Below are positions 1 to 10,126 of a DNA stretch of 64,000 nucleotides, in pieces; the stretch's first letter is position 1; the number at the start of each line of letters is the position of its first letter. The translations under genes were made by a program, and so were the position numbers. The stretch spans positions 1-64,000 of the forward strand of contig CAJNDT010005997.1 in assembly GCA_905221615.1 (NCBI GenBank). The letters run 5' to 3'. Below the pieces are notes generated by a model. That model was not told the origin of the DNA. It made no database searches and saw only the letters and a list, made by a program, of their open reading frames with translations. Source of the DNA: Symbiodinium sp. CCMP2592. Lineage: Eukaryota > Sar > Dinophyceae > Suessiales > Symbiodiniaceae.

Positions 1-440
1 GGTTGGAGACCGTGCGGAAGGCACTAGCAGACTAGCATCGTAGGAGGCCAAAAGGGGTTTTCGCCTATGGGGGTTTCGTAGGGATTAGCGTTCCCATAAT
101 GGGGTTCATATTAGGAATCCCTACCCCAAGAATCTTAAACCCCCCTTTTGGCCTCCCATCAGACTAGCAGCAAAGGGCCAGCTGATCAGCGAACGCAGTG
201 CCAGCTGGCCTTGTCGACAAACATATCACGTGCGGCCCCAGTCAGCTTCGGGCTTCTTTCGAAAAGTAGGGGGTACCCTATTTTGGGGTCCCTATAATAA
301 GGATCCCACTATTTAGGGTACTATATTACGGGTTCCCCGTGTTCTAAAAGAGCGTGATTGATGCTCTTGATGTGTTAGGCTTGAGCCTGCTACCGTACTA
401 CATGGCTCGCCTGGACCACCAAGCCCTCGAAACCTTTGTT
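1..440 (+). repeat. 440-bp direct repeat, left copy
   Basis: This block is about 98% identical to 2435-2873 and sits upstream of the ammonium transporter. Its left end coincides with the window edge, so it may extend further. It contains a foldback element (38-159) and a second, weaker palindromic stretch around 266-345 made of GGGGTACCCTA-like words. No coding potential was recognised. Together with the right copy it brackets a single gene, as expected of a spacer in a tandem gene array or of a segmental duplication. Confidence 0.92.
28..169. mobile_element. Foldback MITE-like element with 10-bp target duplication
   Basis: The ends are inverted repeats: AGGAGGCCAAAAGGGG near 42-57 is mirrored by CCCCTTTTGGCCTCC near 141-156. 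The palindrome is flanked on both sides by the direct repeat CAGACTAGCA (28-37 and 160-169), as expected of a target-site duplication. It has no coding capacity. A copy with the same flanks lies inside the right-hand repeat (about 2462-2603), so the insertion predates the duplication. Confidence 0.6.
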
Positions 441-966
441 TTGCATTGACCATGACAGAACGAAAGTCGTGCCATCCAAGACGATGATGTGAGCAGGAAG
501 ACCGTGTATTAGGTGTGCCCGGGGGCCGCGCAGCCCCCCCAAACCCCCTCCCATCTCCACGCCCGCCGAGCCAAGCAAAACGAAGCTTGCTGCAAAACAG
601 TTTTTAGAACATGCGGTTCCCGAACAACTTGCCGTAACACAGCTCCCACTGCTGTAGCCTGCCGGCTTAAAACAACTTCAGTAATTGCCATTGCCATTCC
701 CGAAGAGTGGAGAGACGGACCTGTACGAGTTGGAGATTTTATTTAGCTTGCCGTGAAACGAGGCTCTGCCCAACCCTTCATTACTGCAGCTAGTGTTTTG
801 AATTTGGTTTTTGCTTCCACACATGTTGCTTCGCTAGAGACGTTCATTCGCTTTGATCCTTTACTCATAGTGCTACCGCACTGCTCGGGGGAACATGGCT
901 TCGGCTCAAGCCAATTTTGTTCTAACCAAGTTGCTGGTGTTGTGATTTTGCAACATCTCCGACGCA
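441..966 (+). other. 5' flanking region of the ammonium transporter
   Basis: This is a non-coding stretch between the direct repeat and the Amt start codon. From about 747 onward it is homologous to 54117-54355, upstream of the truncated Amt copy, so that part is probably transcribed leader or conserved flank. The octamer GGCTCAAG at about 902-909 matches the 3' end of the dinoflagellate spliced leader, but this is too short to call a relic. No TATA-like box is evident. Confidence 0.5.
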
Positions 967-2307
967 ATGACCGACGCGGCTGTGAACATTCTCGCCAACA
1001 TGACGCAAGAAGCAGACCCACCTTTGACAGCAACTGAAGATGCAGGTGCTGTCGCTTGGGTGTTGACGTCAACAGCCTTGGTCTTTTTGATGACGGCAGG
1101 GCTTGGCTTCTTTTATGGAGGCCTGGTCCGCGACACCAACATTATCAACACCATGATGATGAGTGTGGTCTCCATGGGCATTGTCACACTGACTTGGGTG
1201 GTGTTTGGCTTCTCATGGGCCTTTGGAGACAACGGCGAGACTGGCATTGGTCTATTCATTGGCAACTTTGACTACAGCTTTTGGACGGGTCTAGACATGA
1301 AGAACTGGGACACTCTTCCAGGGCTTGCCTTCGCCTCGTTCCAGATGACGTTCGCCATAATCGCCAGCGCCATCATCTCCGGATCCTTGGTGGAGCGTGT
1401 GCGCTTCAGCGCATACTGCATCATGCTGGCCCTTTGGTCCCTTCTGATCTACGCACCTTTGTGCCACTGGGTTTGGGGACCTGGTGGCTGGATTGGTCAG
1501 CTGGGAGCTCTCGACTTTGCAGGTGGAACCGTGGTCCACATCAGCTCAGGTGTGTCCGGCCTCGTTGCCGGTGCAATCCTCGGCCCACGCAAGCACGTTG
1601 AGAAGGACCTGGGTCCGGCCAACGCCCCCTTCGTGATCTTGGGTGGCTGCCTCCTTTGGTTTGGCTGGTTGGGATTCAACGGTGGCTCTGCTCTGTCCAC
1701 CACGGACGGAGTGGCAGCACGTGCAGTGGCCACCACTTTCGTGGCTGCGGCTTCCTCCATGCTGACCTGGCTGGCGCTTGAGCGTATCCTGAAGGGCAAG
1801 TCAACCAGTGTGGGAGCATCTGTCGGTGCGGTTGCAGGTCTCGTGGTCATCACACCCGCAGCCGGCTTTGTGACACCTGGCTGGAGCATTGCCATTGGCG
1901 CCTTGGGCGCTCCTTGGTGTTACCTCACTGTTGAGGCAGTGAACAGGATCAACTTGGTGGATGACACTCTTGACGCCTTCGGCTTGCACGGCTCTGGTGG
2001 CTTTGCGGGTGCCATTTTGACGGGCATCTTTGCGGTTGACGAAGGCCTCATCTACAGCGGTAGCTTCCTGCTGTTGGGCAAGCAGATTGCTGGTGCACTG
2101 GCTGGTGTGGCCTTCTCTGCTGTGGGCACTGCCATCATCGTGGGAGTCATGAGGATGCTGTTCAAGCTTCGAGTTCCAGAAGACCAAGAGATTGGTGGTG
2201 TTGACCAACACACTCACGGAGAGAGTTACCACAGCCCAATCAAGAGGTATGAAGCAGGTGGCCGCATGACTGAGTCGTCGGAGTCAGAGTCCGACGCTGT
2301 CTGCTGA
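967..2307 (+). CDS. AMT: Ammonium transporter, Amt/MEP/Rh family
   Basis: This 446-codon intact ORF encodes a polytopic membrane protein that conducts ammonium/ammonia across the plasma membrane. The Amt signature starts at DFAGGTVVHISSG, and its pore histidine is H191. The second pore histidine is H341, in the motif GLHGSGGF. The gate segment FQMTFAII and the N-terminal FLMTAGLGFFYGGLVR also match the family. About eleven hydrophobic segments are followed by a hydrophilic, Ser/Glu-rich cytosolic tail ending SESESDAVC. Length is normal for the family. The ATG at 967 is the first in frame and places the short extracellular N-terminus as expected. There are no introns. A truncated homologous copy of its 5' end lies at 54117-54530. 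Dinoflagellate Amt genes are commonly multicopy (family knowledge). Confidence 0.97.
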   Translation: MTDAAVNILANMTQEADPPLTATEDAGAVAWVLTSTALVFLMTAGLGFFYGGLVRDTNIINTMMMSVVSMGIVTLTWVVFGFSWAFGDNGETGIGLFIGNFDYSFWTGLDMKNWDTLPGLAFASFQMTFAIIASAIISGSLVERVRFSAYCIMLALWSLLIYAPLCHWVWGPGGWIGQLGALDFAGGTVVHISSGVSGLVAGAILGPRKHVEKDLGPANAPFVILGGCLLWFGWLGFNGGSALSTTDGVAARAVATTFVAAASSMLTWLALERILKGKSTSVGASVGAVAGLVVITPAAGFVTPGWSIAIGALGAPWCYLTVEAVNRINLVDDTLDAFGLHGSGGFAGAILTGIFAVDEGLIYSGSFLLLGKQIAGALAGVAFSAVGTAIIVGVMRMLFKLRVPEDQEIGGVDQHTHGESYHSPIKRYEAGGRMTESSESESDAVC

Positions 2308-2434
2308 GCATGGAGAGCATCTGCAACTTACATTTAAAACAGCGCTGCGATGTCAGCTATCTGTTGCATAATTTCTTGCACTGTCCAGGATAAGTGTGAC
2401 ACAAGTGACGATTGCTTCTGCATTCGCCCTTTTA
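2308..2434 (+). other. 3' flank of the ammonium transporter
   Basis: This is a short non-coding spacer between the Amt stop codon and the right direct repeat. No AATAAA signal is seen; dinoflagellates generally lack one. Nothing else was recognised. Confidence 0.5.
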
Positions 2435-2873
2435 GGTTGGAGACCGTGCGGAAGGCACTAGCAGACTAGCATCATAGGAGGCCAAAAGGGGTTTTAGCCT
2501 ATGGGGGTTTCGTAGGGATTAGGGTTCCCATAATGGGGTTCATATTAGGAATCCCTACCCCGAGAATCTTAAACCCCCCTTTTGGCCTCCCATCAGACTA
2601 GCAGCAAAGGGCCAGCTGATCAGCGAACGCAGTGCCAGATGGCCTTGTCAACAAACATATCACGTGCGGCCCCAGTCAGCTTCGGGCTTCTTTCGAAAAG
2701 TAGGGGGTACCCTATTTTGGGGTCCCTATAATAAGGATCCCACTATTTAGGGTACTATATTACGGGTTCCCCGTGTTCTAAAAGAGCGTGATTGATGCTC
2801 TTGATGTGTTAGGCTTGAGCCTGTTCCGTACTACATGGCTCGCCTGGACCACCAAGCCCTCGAAACCTTTGTT
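2435..2873 (+). repeat. 440-bp direct repeat, right copy
   Basis: This is the second copy of the block at 1-440, with the same internal foldback element and flanks. Differences are scattered substitutions and one 1-2 base change near its end (GCCTGTTCCG against GCCTGCTACCG). Sequence beyond 2873 does not resemble the start of an Amt unit, so if this was a tandem array the next unit has been lost. Confidence 0.92.
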
Positions 2874-4015
2874 GTGTGGCGAGGCAGACCGCCGAGCGTA
2901 TCCTCACGGAGATGATGAACGTGGATTTGAGCATGGTGCCTGCGGTGTAGGGTGCTGTGGGATTTCGACTTTAAGGTTCCTAGCAGCATTGCTTTGAAGG
3001 CTTGAGGTTTAATTCGAGACCTTGAACACTACTTCGCCATTTCGAAACATTCACCAGTTGTCCCTGGTTTTGAGGGTGCGATGCGGGAGTACTTGAGCTG
3101 AGGGCTCCAGGTTTGGAGTTCGGGGTTAACATCTCAAGGTTGCCGGGTCAGGGTCAAGGCAGAGGGTTCGGGAATATGGCTTAGGCTTAGGGCTTAGAGT
3201 TTAGGGTTTGGGGTTGAGGATTTAGGGTTTAGGGTGTAGGGGAATGGGAATGTTGGGAAAGACCAATCGCTCTTCCACTCTGATGCTCTGGAGTGGTTCG
3301 AAGGCATGCAGTAGGCCGAAGCGGTTGGGGTCGGAGAGACTGCAGTACATGTGACTGAGCACCTTGTTCTGGTGCCCCGCACGCCGCGAAGCAATCCATC
3401 CTCAGTGCCAGTCGTAGCGATGGAAGTTCTGAATTTCTGGTAAGGTTTTGATGACGATCAGAAAACACTGGTCATGATGACGATGATGACAGTGATGATG
3501 CTTTGCTACTGGTGCGCCGATTGTCTTCGGAATATGGGAATATGGTTTATCTCAGGTCTTTTGTTCTTTGTACTGCTGGTGCTACGCAATTTGTGCATTG
3601 TTGGACCAACTCTCATCCTCTCATCCGACACAGATCAGCTTCGACTTCTCCGCCGTAGAGCGCCAGGAGGCATCACGTGCCATGGGACTTTTTGGGCATA
3701 GACTCGCATTTCGAGGGGCTCGTACATCGGCTTCCTGCATCCGATCAAGTTTCGACGAAAAACATACTCTTCCTGAGTCCTTGATGCGATGCTGGTCCTA
3801 CACAGGACCGTAGCAGAGTTCCCTACATCACTCGTTTCTGGTTTGCATGGTTTCATGTGCACTGCATCACTCAGATGTTGGAAAAGAGAGAAGCAGAGAA
3901 ATACAGACATGTGTAGGGACACCACAGGTTCATGGTTACAAGGCTGTTTGGATTTGCAGGTTTTTGTGTGTGTGTGTGTGGAAACTGTATAAACATGCCA
4001 TGTACAACTTGTTGT

Positions 4016-4060
4016 TTCTCTCTCTCTCTCTCTCTCTCTCCCTCTCTCTCTCTCTCTCTC
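4016..4060. repeat. (CT)n microsatellite
   Basis: A nearly uninterrupted CT dinucleotide run. Confidence 0.95.
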
Positions 4061-4260
4061 GGTCTTTTTGCATCCTCCTGCATGTCCGTACTGTTGTCTG
4101 TATAGCTGAGCATCGGCGTTGGGTTTGTAGGTTTTCATGTTTGCCCATGTGCATGTATGCATGCAAGTTGCAGTTTATTCGTCGGTGTATGTGCTCTAGC
4201 CAAGTGCCGTACGCGTCTGTACATACTTATGTAAACATGTATGTTCCTACTCGCGCACCT

Positions 4261-4265
4261 GTCTC

Positions 4266-4313
<48 letters not shown>

Positions 4314-4316
4314 CCT
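4261..4316. repeat. (CT)n microsatellite
   Basis: A second CT run about 200 bases after the first. Confidence 0.95.
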
Positions 4317-4452
4317 CTGCATTGGCAGTAGCATAGCTACAGTGAAAATCCCGAGTTCCAGGAAAAGTGGGAGCATCAAGTCTGCGGGAATGTGGACTGT
4401 GGACATCGCCATTCTAGCAAGTCATATCTTGAATATTCTGATCTTCGAAACT

Positions 4453-4478
4453 ACCCTAAACCCTAAACCCTAAACCCT
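4453..4478. repeat. Interstitial telomere-type repeat (CCCTAAA)
   Basis: Three to four head-to-tail CCCTAAA units. TTTAGGG/CCCTAAA is the telomere unit of plants and dinoflagellates. Confidence 0.85.
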
Positions 4479-4570
4479 GACATGCGTCTTTTTCTCTAGA
4501 ATAGTGTGGCGTAGGCCGTGAGCCCCAGGCCTCCAGACCCCAAGCCCCGAACTCTCAGCCGATGCAGCTC

Positions 4571-4680
4571 CTAATATAGGGGCCTTAATAATGCCTGTAC
4601 CATTTTTTGGGGGTTCCTTATTGGAATTACAGTAAGATGGGCCCCAAAACCCTATTCTAATTACTATGGCCCCTATACTA
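4571..4680. mobile_element. MITE-like foldback element, family A, copy 1
   Basis: A ~110-bp palindromic unit. The left end reads like TACTATAGGGGCCTTAAT and the right end like its reverse complement (ATTAAGGCCCCTATAGTA). The interior has a GGGGGTTCCTTAT motif and a GGGCCCCAAAACCCT motif shared by the other family A copies. No ORF. Confidence 0.65.
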
Positions 4681-5021
4681 CGCGGGATCGACATGTACCA
4701 AAGTGAGACCTCGCCAAGCCGAAAGCTCTGCTGTAGGAAGAAATCGACTCTCCGTCGTTCCCGGTGCCAATCTCAGTCGCATCTTTGGGGCAGCTGGCGA
4801 TGCAGTTGGCAGTGTAGCAATTGCCGATTTCAAGCCTCCTGTCTTACGAGTTGCTTTCTCAGGCAAACACCAGCGTCTAGGTCTAGGGACTTGAGATCGG
4901 GGGTATGAGTGTAGAGCTTGAGCTATGGTTTCTGACGCCGTTCAGGATTCGGCATGCATGCGCAGCTTCAATCATAAGGAGCTTGCGGGTGGGAGATCTC
5001 GGGTTTAACCCCCGACACAAC

Positions 5022-5140
5022 GAATATGGGGGCTCCAATAATTACCTACGCTATTTTGGGGGCTCCTTATTATAAATATTGTACAATATACCCCCCCTCC
5101 AAAAAAAAACGCTATTCTAATCATTAAGGCCCCTATAGTA
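5022..5140. mobile_element. MITE-like foldback element, family A, copy 2
   Basis: Same arrangement as copy 1: left end ATATGGGGGCTCCAATAATT, internal GGGGGCTCCTTAT, right end ATTAAGGCCCCTATAGTA. Confidence 0.65.
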
Positions 5141-5622
5141 AGTGTCGTCCGTCTGCCAGGGCGTGACGACCGTGTACCGCAAGGAGTTGGTAGAGTGCAA
5201 GGTGACCACGCCTGACAAGGCCCGCCGACGGCACAGAACCCTAAACAATAACCCTATAGACCGTAAACCGGAAGAGCCCGAAACCCGAAGAACCACGAAG
5301 CTGAACTCATGCCCGCCTCTCTTCAACTTTTTTAGAAAGCCCGAATACCCCTTCATGAAGCTCTATGACTTGAAACTGTGACGTAAACTCTATACGGCTT
5401 CTTAGTGTTTTAAGGGATACTGTACCTCGGTCATTATGGGGCATGGGGATCTATGGGTTTCCCTGATGTTTTCAGGTCCAGTCAACAAGACCCTGAACCC
5501 ACGCCCTACGCCTTCAATCGTAGTCCACGAACCCCGAAACCCTCAAGCTGGTTCTGGAGTGTGGGGGAACCATCAACTCTAGTGCCCAACTGGTCTGCCT
5601 AAGCCCAAAACCCTCAAACCCG

Positions 5623-5734
5623 TATATGGGTGGCTGTCAAAATTATGGTCCCTTGTGGGGTACCCTAAATACTAGGTGCCATATTATTATAGTGGCCCAA
5701 AAAAAGGCTATGATTTTGACCACCACCCATATAA
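5623..5734. mobile_element. MITE-like foldback element, family B, copy 1
   Basis: A palindromic unit. The left end TATATGGGTGGCTGTCAAAA is mirrored at the right by TTTTGACCACCACCCATATA. It lies four bases from the family D element that follows. Confidence 0.65.
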
Positions 5735-5738
5735 CCCC

Positions 5739-5837
5739 TGTTGATGGACTAAATCCTGCATTACCCCTTATAAGGCATATACCGTAGTTCCCATAGTTTA
5801 GAGTCCTTGGGGTTGTGCAGGATTTTGTCCATCAACA
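5739..5837. mobile_element. MITE-like foldback element, family D, copy 1
   Basis: Terminal inverted repeats TGTTGATGGACTAAATCCTG and CAGGATTTTGTCCATCAACA enclose about 60 bases. A second copy is at 46669-46766. Confidence 0.7.
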
Positions 5838-5958
5838 GCCAACGACCGTCCCGACCCACAGAAGCGCCAAACCATCCCGAACCCTGCACTCTCAAGTCAC
5901 GCAGTGAAAGTTCGCAAAAAGGATCTGCCACGACACCCAAACCCCGAACCCTCAACCA

Positions 5959-6014
5959 CCCTAAACCCTAAACCCTAAACCCTAAACCCAAACCCTAAAC
6001 CCTAAACCCTAAAC
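5959..6014. repeat. Interstitial telomere-type repeat (CCCTAAA)
   Basis: About eight CCCTAAA units, one of them a CCCAAA variant, immediately upstream of the unrecognised ORF at 6035. Confidence 0.9.
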
Positions 6015-6034
6015 TAGCAGGCGTGGGGGTGGAG

Positions 6035-8365
6035 ATGACAATGCCCTGCATTATGTTGTTCTCTCGCCCTTTGCCTGAGAACACGCCTTCGCCGGTCTCG
6101 ATTGAAGAGACCCAAGTGGAACAAGAGGAGGTTGTGAAGCGGAGACGGGTTGTGCGAGTTCAAATCAGCTCGTCCTCTACCGGGCCAAGGGGTTCGACAG
6201 AAGTGGACCTCCCCTTGAACGAGACAGGCCATGGACGTCTTCACATGGACATGGTGGTGACAGAGGTGGATGAAAGCCCAGCAAGTACGGTGGACCTTGC
6301 GGGCACATCGGCTGGTGTGGGCCCTTGTGGGGCGCCGGGTACGCCGGAACACGGCCTCTCTCTGCCGGCCCAGGCTCCGGCAGGCTTGCACCGTTATGGG
6401 CTGTCGTATGCCGACTACAGGAGCATGTGGTCAGGGTGGAGGTGTGGACAGCTGTCTGTGGCGGAGATCCGACGACATCATGGACCAGCGGTGGCGGAGT
6501 ATGTGCTCACACATTGGGCACCCCTCCCCTTGGAGGCATACCTTATGCCCGAGACAGCTACGAGATCCAGGAGGCCTCACGAAGGGACAGAGCCAGAGGG
6601 AAACGATGGGGATGATACAAGTTTGGTGCAGCAGGGATGGGGACTACTACCGATGCTGGGAGTGGCCATGGACCGTGTGCCCTTGCAAGACACCCCCTTT
6701 TGGACCTTGGCGAGAAGGGTGCTAAGAGGGATGCAAAGAGAAGGGTTGAACATGGTGGCGGTTGCATCCAGCCTCTTTCAAAGGATGTGTGACAGAGGAG
6801 ATGAAGACTACACCTCCCAGTATGAAGATTATGTGGGGCAGCTGGATTTGCCATATGAATGCGATGCAGACTCTGTTTCGATCTTGACGGTGCACCAGAA
6901 CCATGTGGTGCAATGGATTGAGACAGAGACCTGGCTGGATTACCTTGACTTGGTGGAGAGTCAGGCTGGGTGGGAATCGGATATGGTCATGGAGCTGCGG
7001 GGCCAACACAGGCTTTCGGATGAGGACCTCCATTCCTGGCGACAATGGGCTGACCTTACAGTGATGCAGCCACGACGCAGGGAGAGGTCGCGCACACCAC
7101 GGAGGGATGTGGATACGACCTCTTTCATGGAAGGTGATCGATCCAAGCCCAAAGGGAGGGATGACAAGAAGGTGGACCCGGAGGCGAAGGCTCGCCCCCG
7201 ACCGAAGAACCGAGCGGATCGTGCAGATGATGGGGGTCGGAGAAATGACACAGGAGCCTCCAGCAGCACCCGGGCACGAGAAAGGAGCACCCGCCCCACG
7301 GGGCGATGTGAACCTGAGGAGAGGCCAGAGCTGCCCAGATCGCGCCCGCGGGTCACCAGGGAGATTCGCAACTTGGTGCCGCCACGGCGGCCGCGCAGCC
7401 CTATGGGCATCCGTGATGCCACCTTGTGGTGGCTGCATACCTTGGGGCTCAGGGATGGCCCAGAAACAAACGCGACGACAGTGCTACGTCGAGAGGACCA
7501 CGAAGGACGCCTTGCTGCGGTTCGAGATGTTCAGCAGGGGGATGTCTTCATCCTCATGGTGGCGCTCTTACGTGTAACGGCTATGCTTTATGTTGAGTGC
7601 TGCCAGTTGATGTATAACCATCCCTTGGTGATGGAGCACACGGCACCGGATGTGGAGGTGGAAGTTGAGGAGGAAGGGGACTCTACGATGTGGATGCAGC
7701 AAGGGCAGTCGTGGAAGAAACGCCGCCTGAACACTGCTTCTACAGATGCCGTGGACATGGATGAGCTCTTGGAGGATGAGAAGGAGGCCATGGAGGACAG
7801 GGAGGGACGTGAGGCTCAGCAGGGACAAAGGGAACTGGAGGAGGAAGAACATCACCAGCGAGAGCAGCAGGAGGCGGAGGTCCGTGGAGCAGAGTATGCC
7901 AGAGAGGCTTACAGGGATTGGGAGCAGTGGCTTGTCTTGAATACACCTCCGGATGCACCCAAGGCTGTACGATCGAGGTTGCTTGTGCAACATGGGGAGT
8001 ACAAGGCGGAAGCTTCCTGCACTGTGCCGACAGCGAGAGGCCAGCGGTTGGTGTTTCAGCTGGAGGTGGAGGAAGTGGAGAGGACAAGCGTGCCTGCAGC
8101 TCCAGGAACTGCAGGGATGGAGACTGCCTATGAGACGACCAACGACTATGAGGCTGAGGTGTATACAAAGTGGATGAAGGGAGGCCTGACGGATGAGGAG
8201 GCTCAACGGTCGGTGGGGTCGGATATGATGGCAGTGTTCAGGCTGCAGAATGAGTTTGAGCAGGAGCTACAAAGGGACAAAGGGGCAACGAGCAGTCAAG
8301 AAGTACAATTGGTGGTGGACCCGTCGAGTCAGGATATGGATAGTGTGCCGAGCCGTGAACCGTGA
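6035..8365 (+). CDS. Unrecognised 776-codon ORF, possibly a retrocopy
   Basis: I do not recognise this protein. The first ATG in frame is at 6035. The predicted product is hydrophilic. It has an Arg/Ser-rich stretch (RRRERSRTPRRD, around 7072-7110), a long basic/acidic low-complexity middle (about 7110-7390), one hydrophobic segment (VFILMVALLRVTAMLYVECC, around 7545-7605) and a Glu/Gln-rich probable coiled coil (about 7760-7900). There is no RT, protease, zinc knuckle or other known motif. It ends in TGA and is followed after 95 bases by 15 A residues, with telomere-type repeats on both sides. That layout suggests a polyadenylated RNA reinserted into repeat DNA. A lineage-specific Gag-like protein or a host gene of unknown function are the alternatives. 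Confidence 0.55.
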   Translation: MTMPCIMLFSRPLPENTPSPVSIEETQVEQEEVVKRRRVVRVQISSSSTGPRGSTEVDLPLNETGHGRLHMDMVVTEVDESPASTVDLAGTSAGVGPCGAPGTPEHGLSLPAQAPAGLHRYGLSYADYRSMWSGWRCGQLSVAEIRRHHGPAVAEYVLTHWAPLPLEAYLMPETATRSRRPHEGTEPEGNDGDDTSLVQQGWGLLPMLGVAMDRVPLQDTPFWTLARRVLRGMQREGLNMVAVASSLFQRMCDRGDEDYTSQYEDYVGQLDLPYECDADSVSILTVHQNHVVQWIETETWLDYLDLVESQAGWESDMVMELRGQHRLSDEDLHSWRQWADLTVMQPRRRERSRTPRRDVDTTSFMEGDRSKPKGRDDKKVDPEAKARPRPKNRADRADDGGRRNDTGASSSTRARERSTRPTGRCEPEERPELPRSRPRVTREIRNLVPPRRPRSPMGIRDATLWWLHTLGLRDGPETNATTVLRREDHEGRLAAVRDVQQGDVFILMVALLRVTAMLYVECCQLMYNHPLVMEHTAPDVEVEVEEEGDSTMWMQQGQSWKKRRLNTASTDAVDMDELLEDEKEAMEDREGREAQQGQRELEEEEHHQREQQEAEVRGAEYAREAYRDWEQWLVLNTPPDAPKAVRSRLLVQHGEYKAEASCTVPTARGQRLVFQLEVEEVERTSVPAAPGTAGMETAYETTNDYEAEVYTKWMKGGLTDEEAQRSVGSDMMAVFRLQNEFEQELQRDKGATSSQEVQLVVDPSSQDMDSVPSREP

Positions 8366-8460
8366 GAGGGATTGTGACGAGTGGTGAATCAACCACGCCT
8401 GCCTTCCCCATGGGGATTTCCGATGAGCAAACGGATCTGCTGGTCGAAAAAGGGGCGCTT

Positions 8461-8475
8461 AAAAAAAAAAAAAAA
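8461..8475 (+). other. 15-A tract, candidate retroposed poly(A) tail
   Basis: An uninterrupted A15 run 95 bases downstream of the stop codon of the preceding ORF, followed directly by CCCTAAA-type repeats. Retroposed mRNAs and LINEs end this way. Distance and orientation fit the upstream ORF. Confidence 0.5.
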
Positions 8476-8477
8476 CT

Positions 8478-8575
8478 TTGAACCCTAAACCCAAACCCTA
8501 CACTCTGAACCCTGAAGCCTAAACCCTAAACTTTGAACCCTAAACCCAAACCCTAAACTCTGAACCCTGAAGCCC
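8478..8575. repeat. Degenerate telomere-type repeat (CCCTAAA/CCCTGAA)
   Basis: Mixed CCCTAAA, CCCTGAA and CCCAAA units. It contains a 20-base word (8481-8500) that also occurs upstream of the ORF (5978-5997). Confidence 0.85.
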
Positions 8576-8983
8576 TACATCCGAAGCTCCATCGCCCCAA
8601 CAGCCCGAAACCCTTATCCCTGACGCCCGCAATCCCAGGAGCCCCAAGAACCACAAACCCTACTTGCAAGATCGAGAGGCCCAGTAGTTGTGTAGTAAGT
8701 CAAGCATCATAACCCCAATTAGGATCCAAATTTTTGCACTTAGAGGTCTGCTTATTACCTGTTCCCCGACCCTCCAAGTAGAGCCCGGCTTATCTGCCAG
8801 GCTCTTCAGGAGAAGGCCCGGTGTTCTGAGGGTTTCAGGGCTCCGGGGTTCGAGTTACAGTAGAAGAAAGTTGGAGCGTCCTCATTCCTCATCCTCATGC
8901 CCTTAAGGCAACATGTAGGGAATCGCAGCAAGAGATCAGCCTTATCTCATGTTCCGAGTTTCTGGGGTTCACTGTAGCGAGTT
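8576..8983. other. Non-coding spacer
   Basis: No gene recognised. Remnants of CCCTAAA-like words are scattered through it. Confidence 0.5.
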
Positions 8984-9350
8984 GGACTCACTCATTCACT
9001 CATTCACTCACGCACTCACTCGCTCCACCCCACCCCACTCCACTCCACACCACACCACTCAATGACTCACTGACTCACTGACTCACTGACTCACTAACTC
9101 ACTGACTCGCTGAGTCAATGACTCACTGACTCACTGACTCACAAACTCACTAACTAACTCACTGGCTCACTGGCTCACTGGCTCACTGGCCCACTGGCTC
9201 ACTGGCTCACTGGCTCACTGGCTCACTGGCTCACTGGCTCACTGGCTCACTGACTCACTGGCTCACTGGCTCACTGACTCACTGACTCACTGACTCACTG
9301 ACTCACTCACTCCCTCACTCACTCACTCCCTCACTCACTCACTCACTCGA
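8984..9350. repeat. Tandem CTCACTGG/CTCACTGA minisatellite
   Basis: Dozens of four-base (ACTC) and eight-base (CTCACTGG, CTCACTGA) units in head-to-tail order. There are no unique spacers, so it is not a CRISPR array. Confidence 0.95.
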
Positions 9351-9387
9351 GGGTACCCGCACAAGCACACACTCACTGGGCAAGCTT

Positions 9388-9725
9388 ACATCTACGTGTA
9401 CACGGACGTATATGTACACATATGCATATGTATCTATATCCGCATCTACATCTCCATCTCTATCTGCATCTGTATCTGTCTTTGTGTTTATATGTATGTC
9501 TGTACATATACATGTGCATATACACATATACATATTGACATCTGTATTTTTGTACATCTGTGGCTACATCTATGTCTGCATCAGTATTTGTATCCATATC
9601 TGTACCTATGTGTTTATGTATATCTATATCTATATCTACAAACATATACATACACACCTAGATGTGTATGTACAAGTACGTAAATGTACACTACACACAT
9701 CTATGTTAGAACGTATACATGTACA
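9388..9725. repeat. Degenerate (TATC/ATAC)n microsatellite
   Basis: AT-rich tract of CATATC, TATCTA and GTACAT words. The open frames across it encode only Tyr/Ile/Cys-rich low-complexity peptides. Confidence 0.85.
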
Positions 9726-9844
9726 TAGGTCCGTGTTGTTGGTCTGATGCGGTCATTCAAGGTGCAGGTCGCAGGCTCAGCGGTTCATCATCTTGGGGCA
9801 TGAAGTTTGGGTTGTGGCTGTGTGTACCGAGTTTGTGAATTTGC

Positions 9845-9870
9845 GGGGGGGGCGGGGGGGGGGGGGGGGT
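9845..9870 (+). repeat. Poly-G run
   Basis: A run of G broken by a single C. It could form a G-quadruplex and is also a site where sequence length is unreliable. Confidence 0.9.
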
Positions 9871-10126
9871 TGGGGTTGGTCACCGTATCAATCCAGTTGC
9901 TGTGTTTTATACCCCCACTACGTAAACCAGTCTTCTGCGTATACGCATCTTGGACATGTTTTCCTGGACACCTTTATCGTCTTCGTCGTAGTGTTTATTC
10001 CTCCTCGTGTCCTGATAGTATTGCTATGGCCGCGATGACAACCATGGTGATGACGTATACATGCTATGTCTGCAGAGTGAGCAATCTGGGAGAGTGTGAT
10101 CTTGGAGTAAAGTGTCCATGCCAATG

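Larger units (their letters stand above)
2874..4570. other. Non-coding region with microsatellites
   Basis: No supported gene. It contains a degenerate TTTAGGG tract (about 3180-3240), two (CT)n microsatellites and a short exact CCCTAAA array at 4453-4478. Short open frames here have no recognisable domains. Confidence 0.6.

Noticed and set aside
898-920. Spliced-leader relic upstream of the Amt start codon
   Set aside because: Only GGCTCAAG matches, and the site is not conserved in the second Amt-derived copy at 54270-54290.
8984-9350. Regularly spaced repeats reminiscent of a CRISPR array
   Set aside because: Units of 4-8 bases are contiguous and there are no unique spacers; it is a minisatellite in a eukaryotic context.
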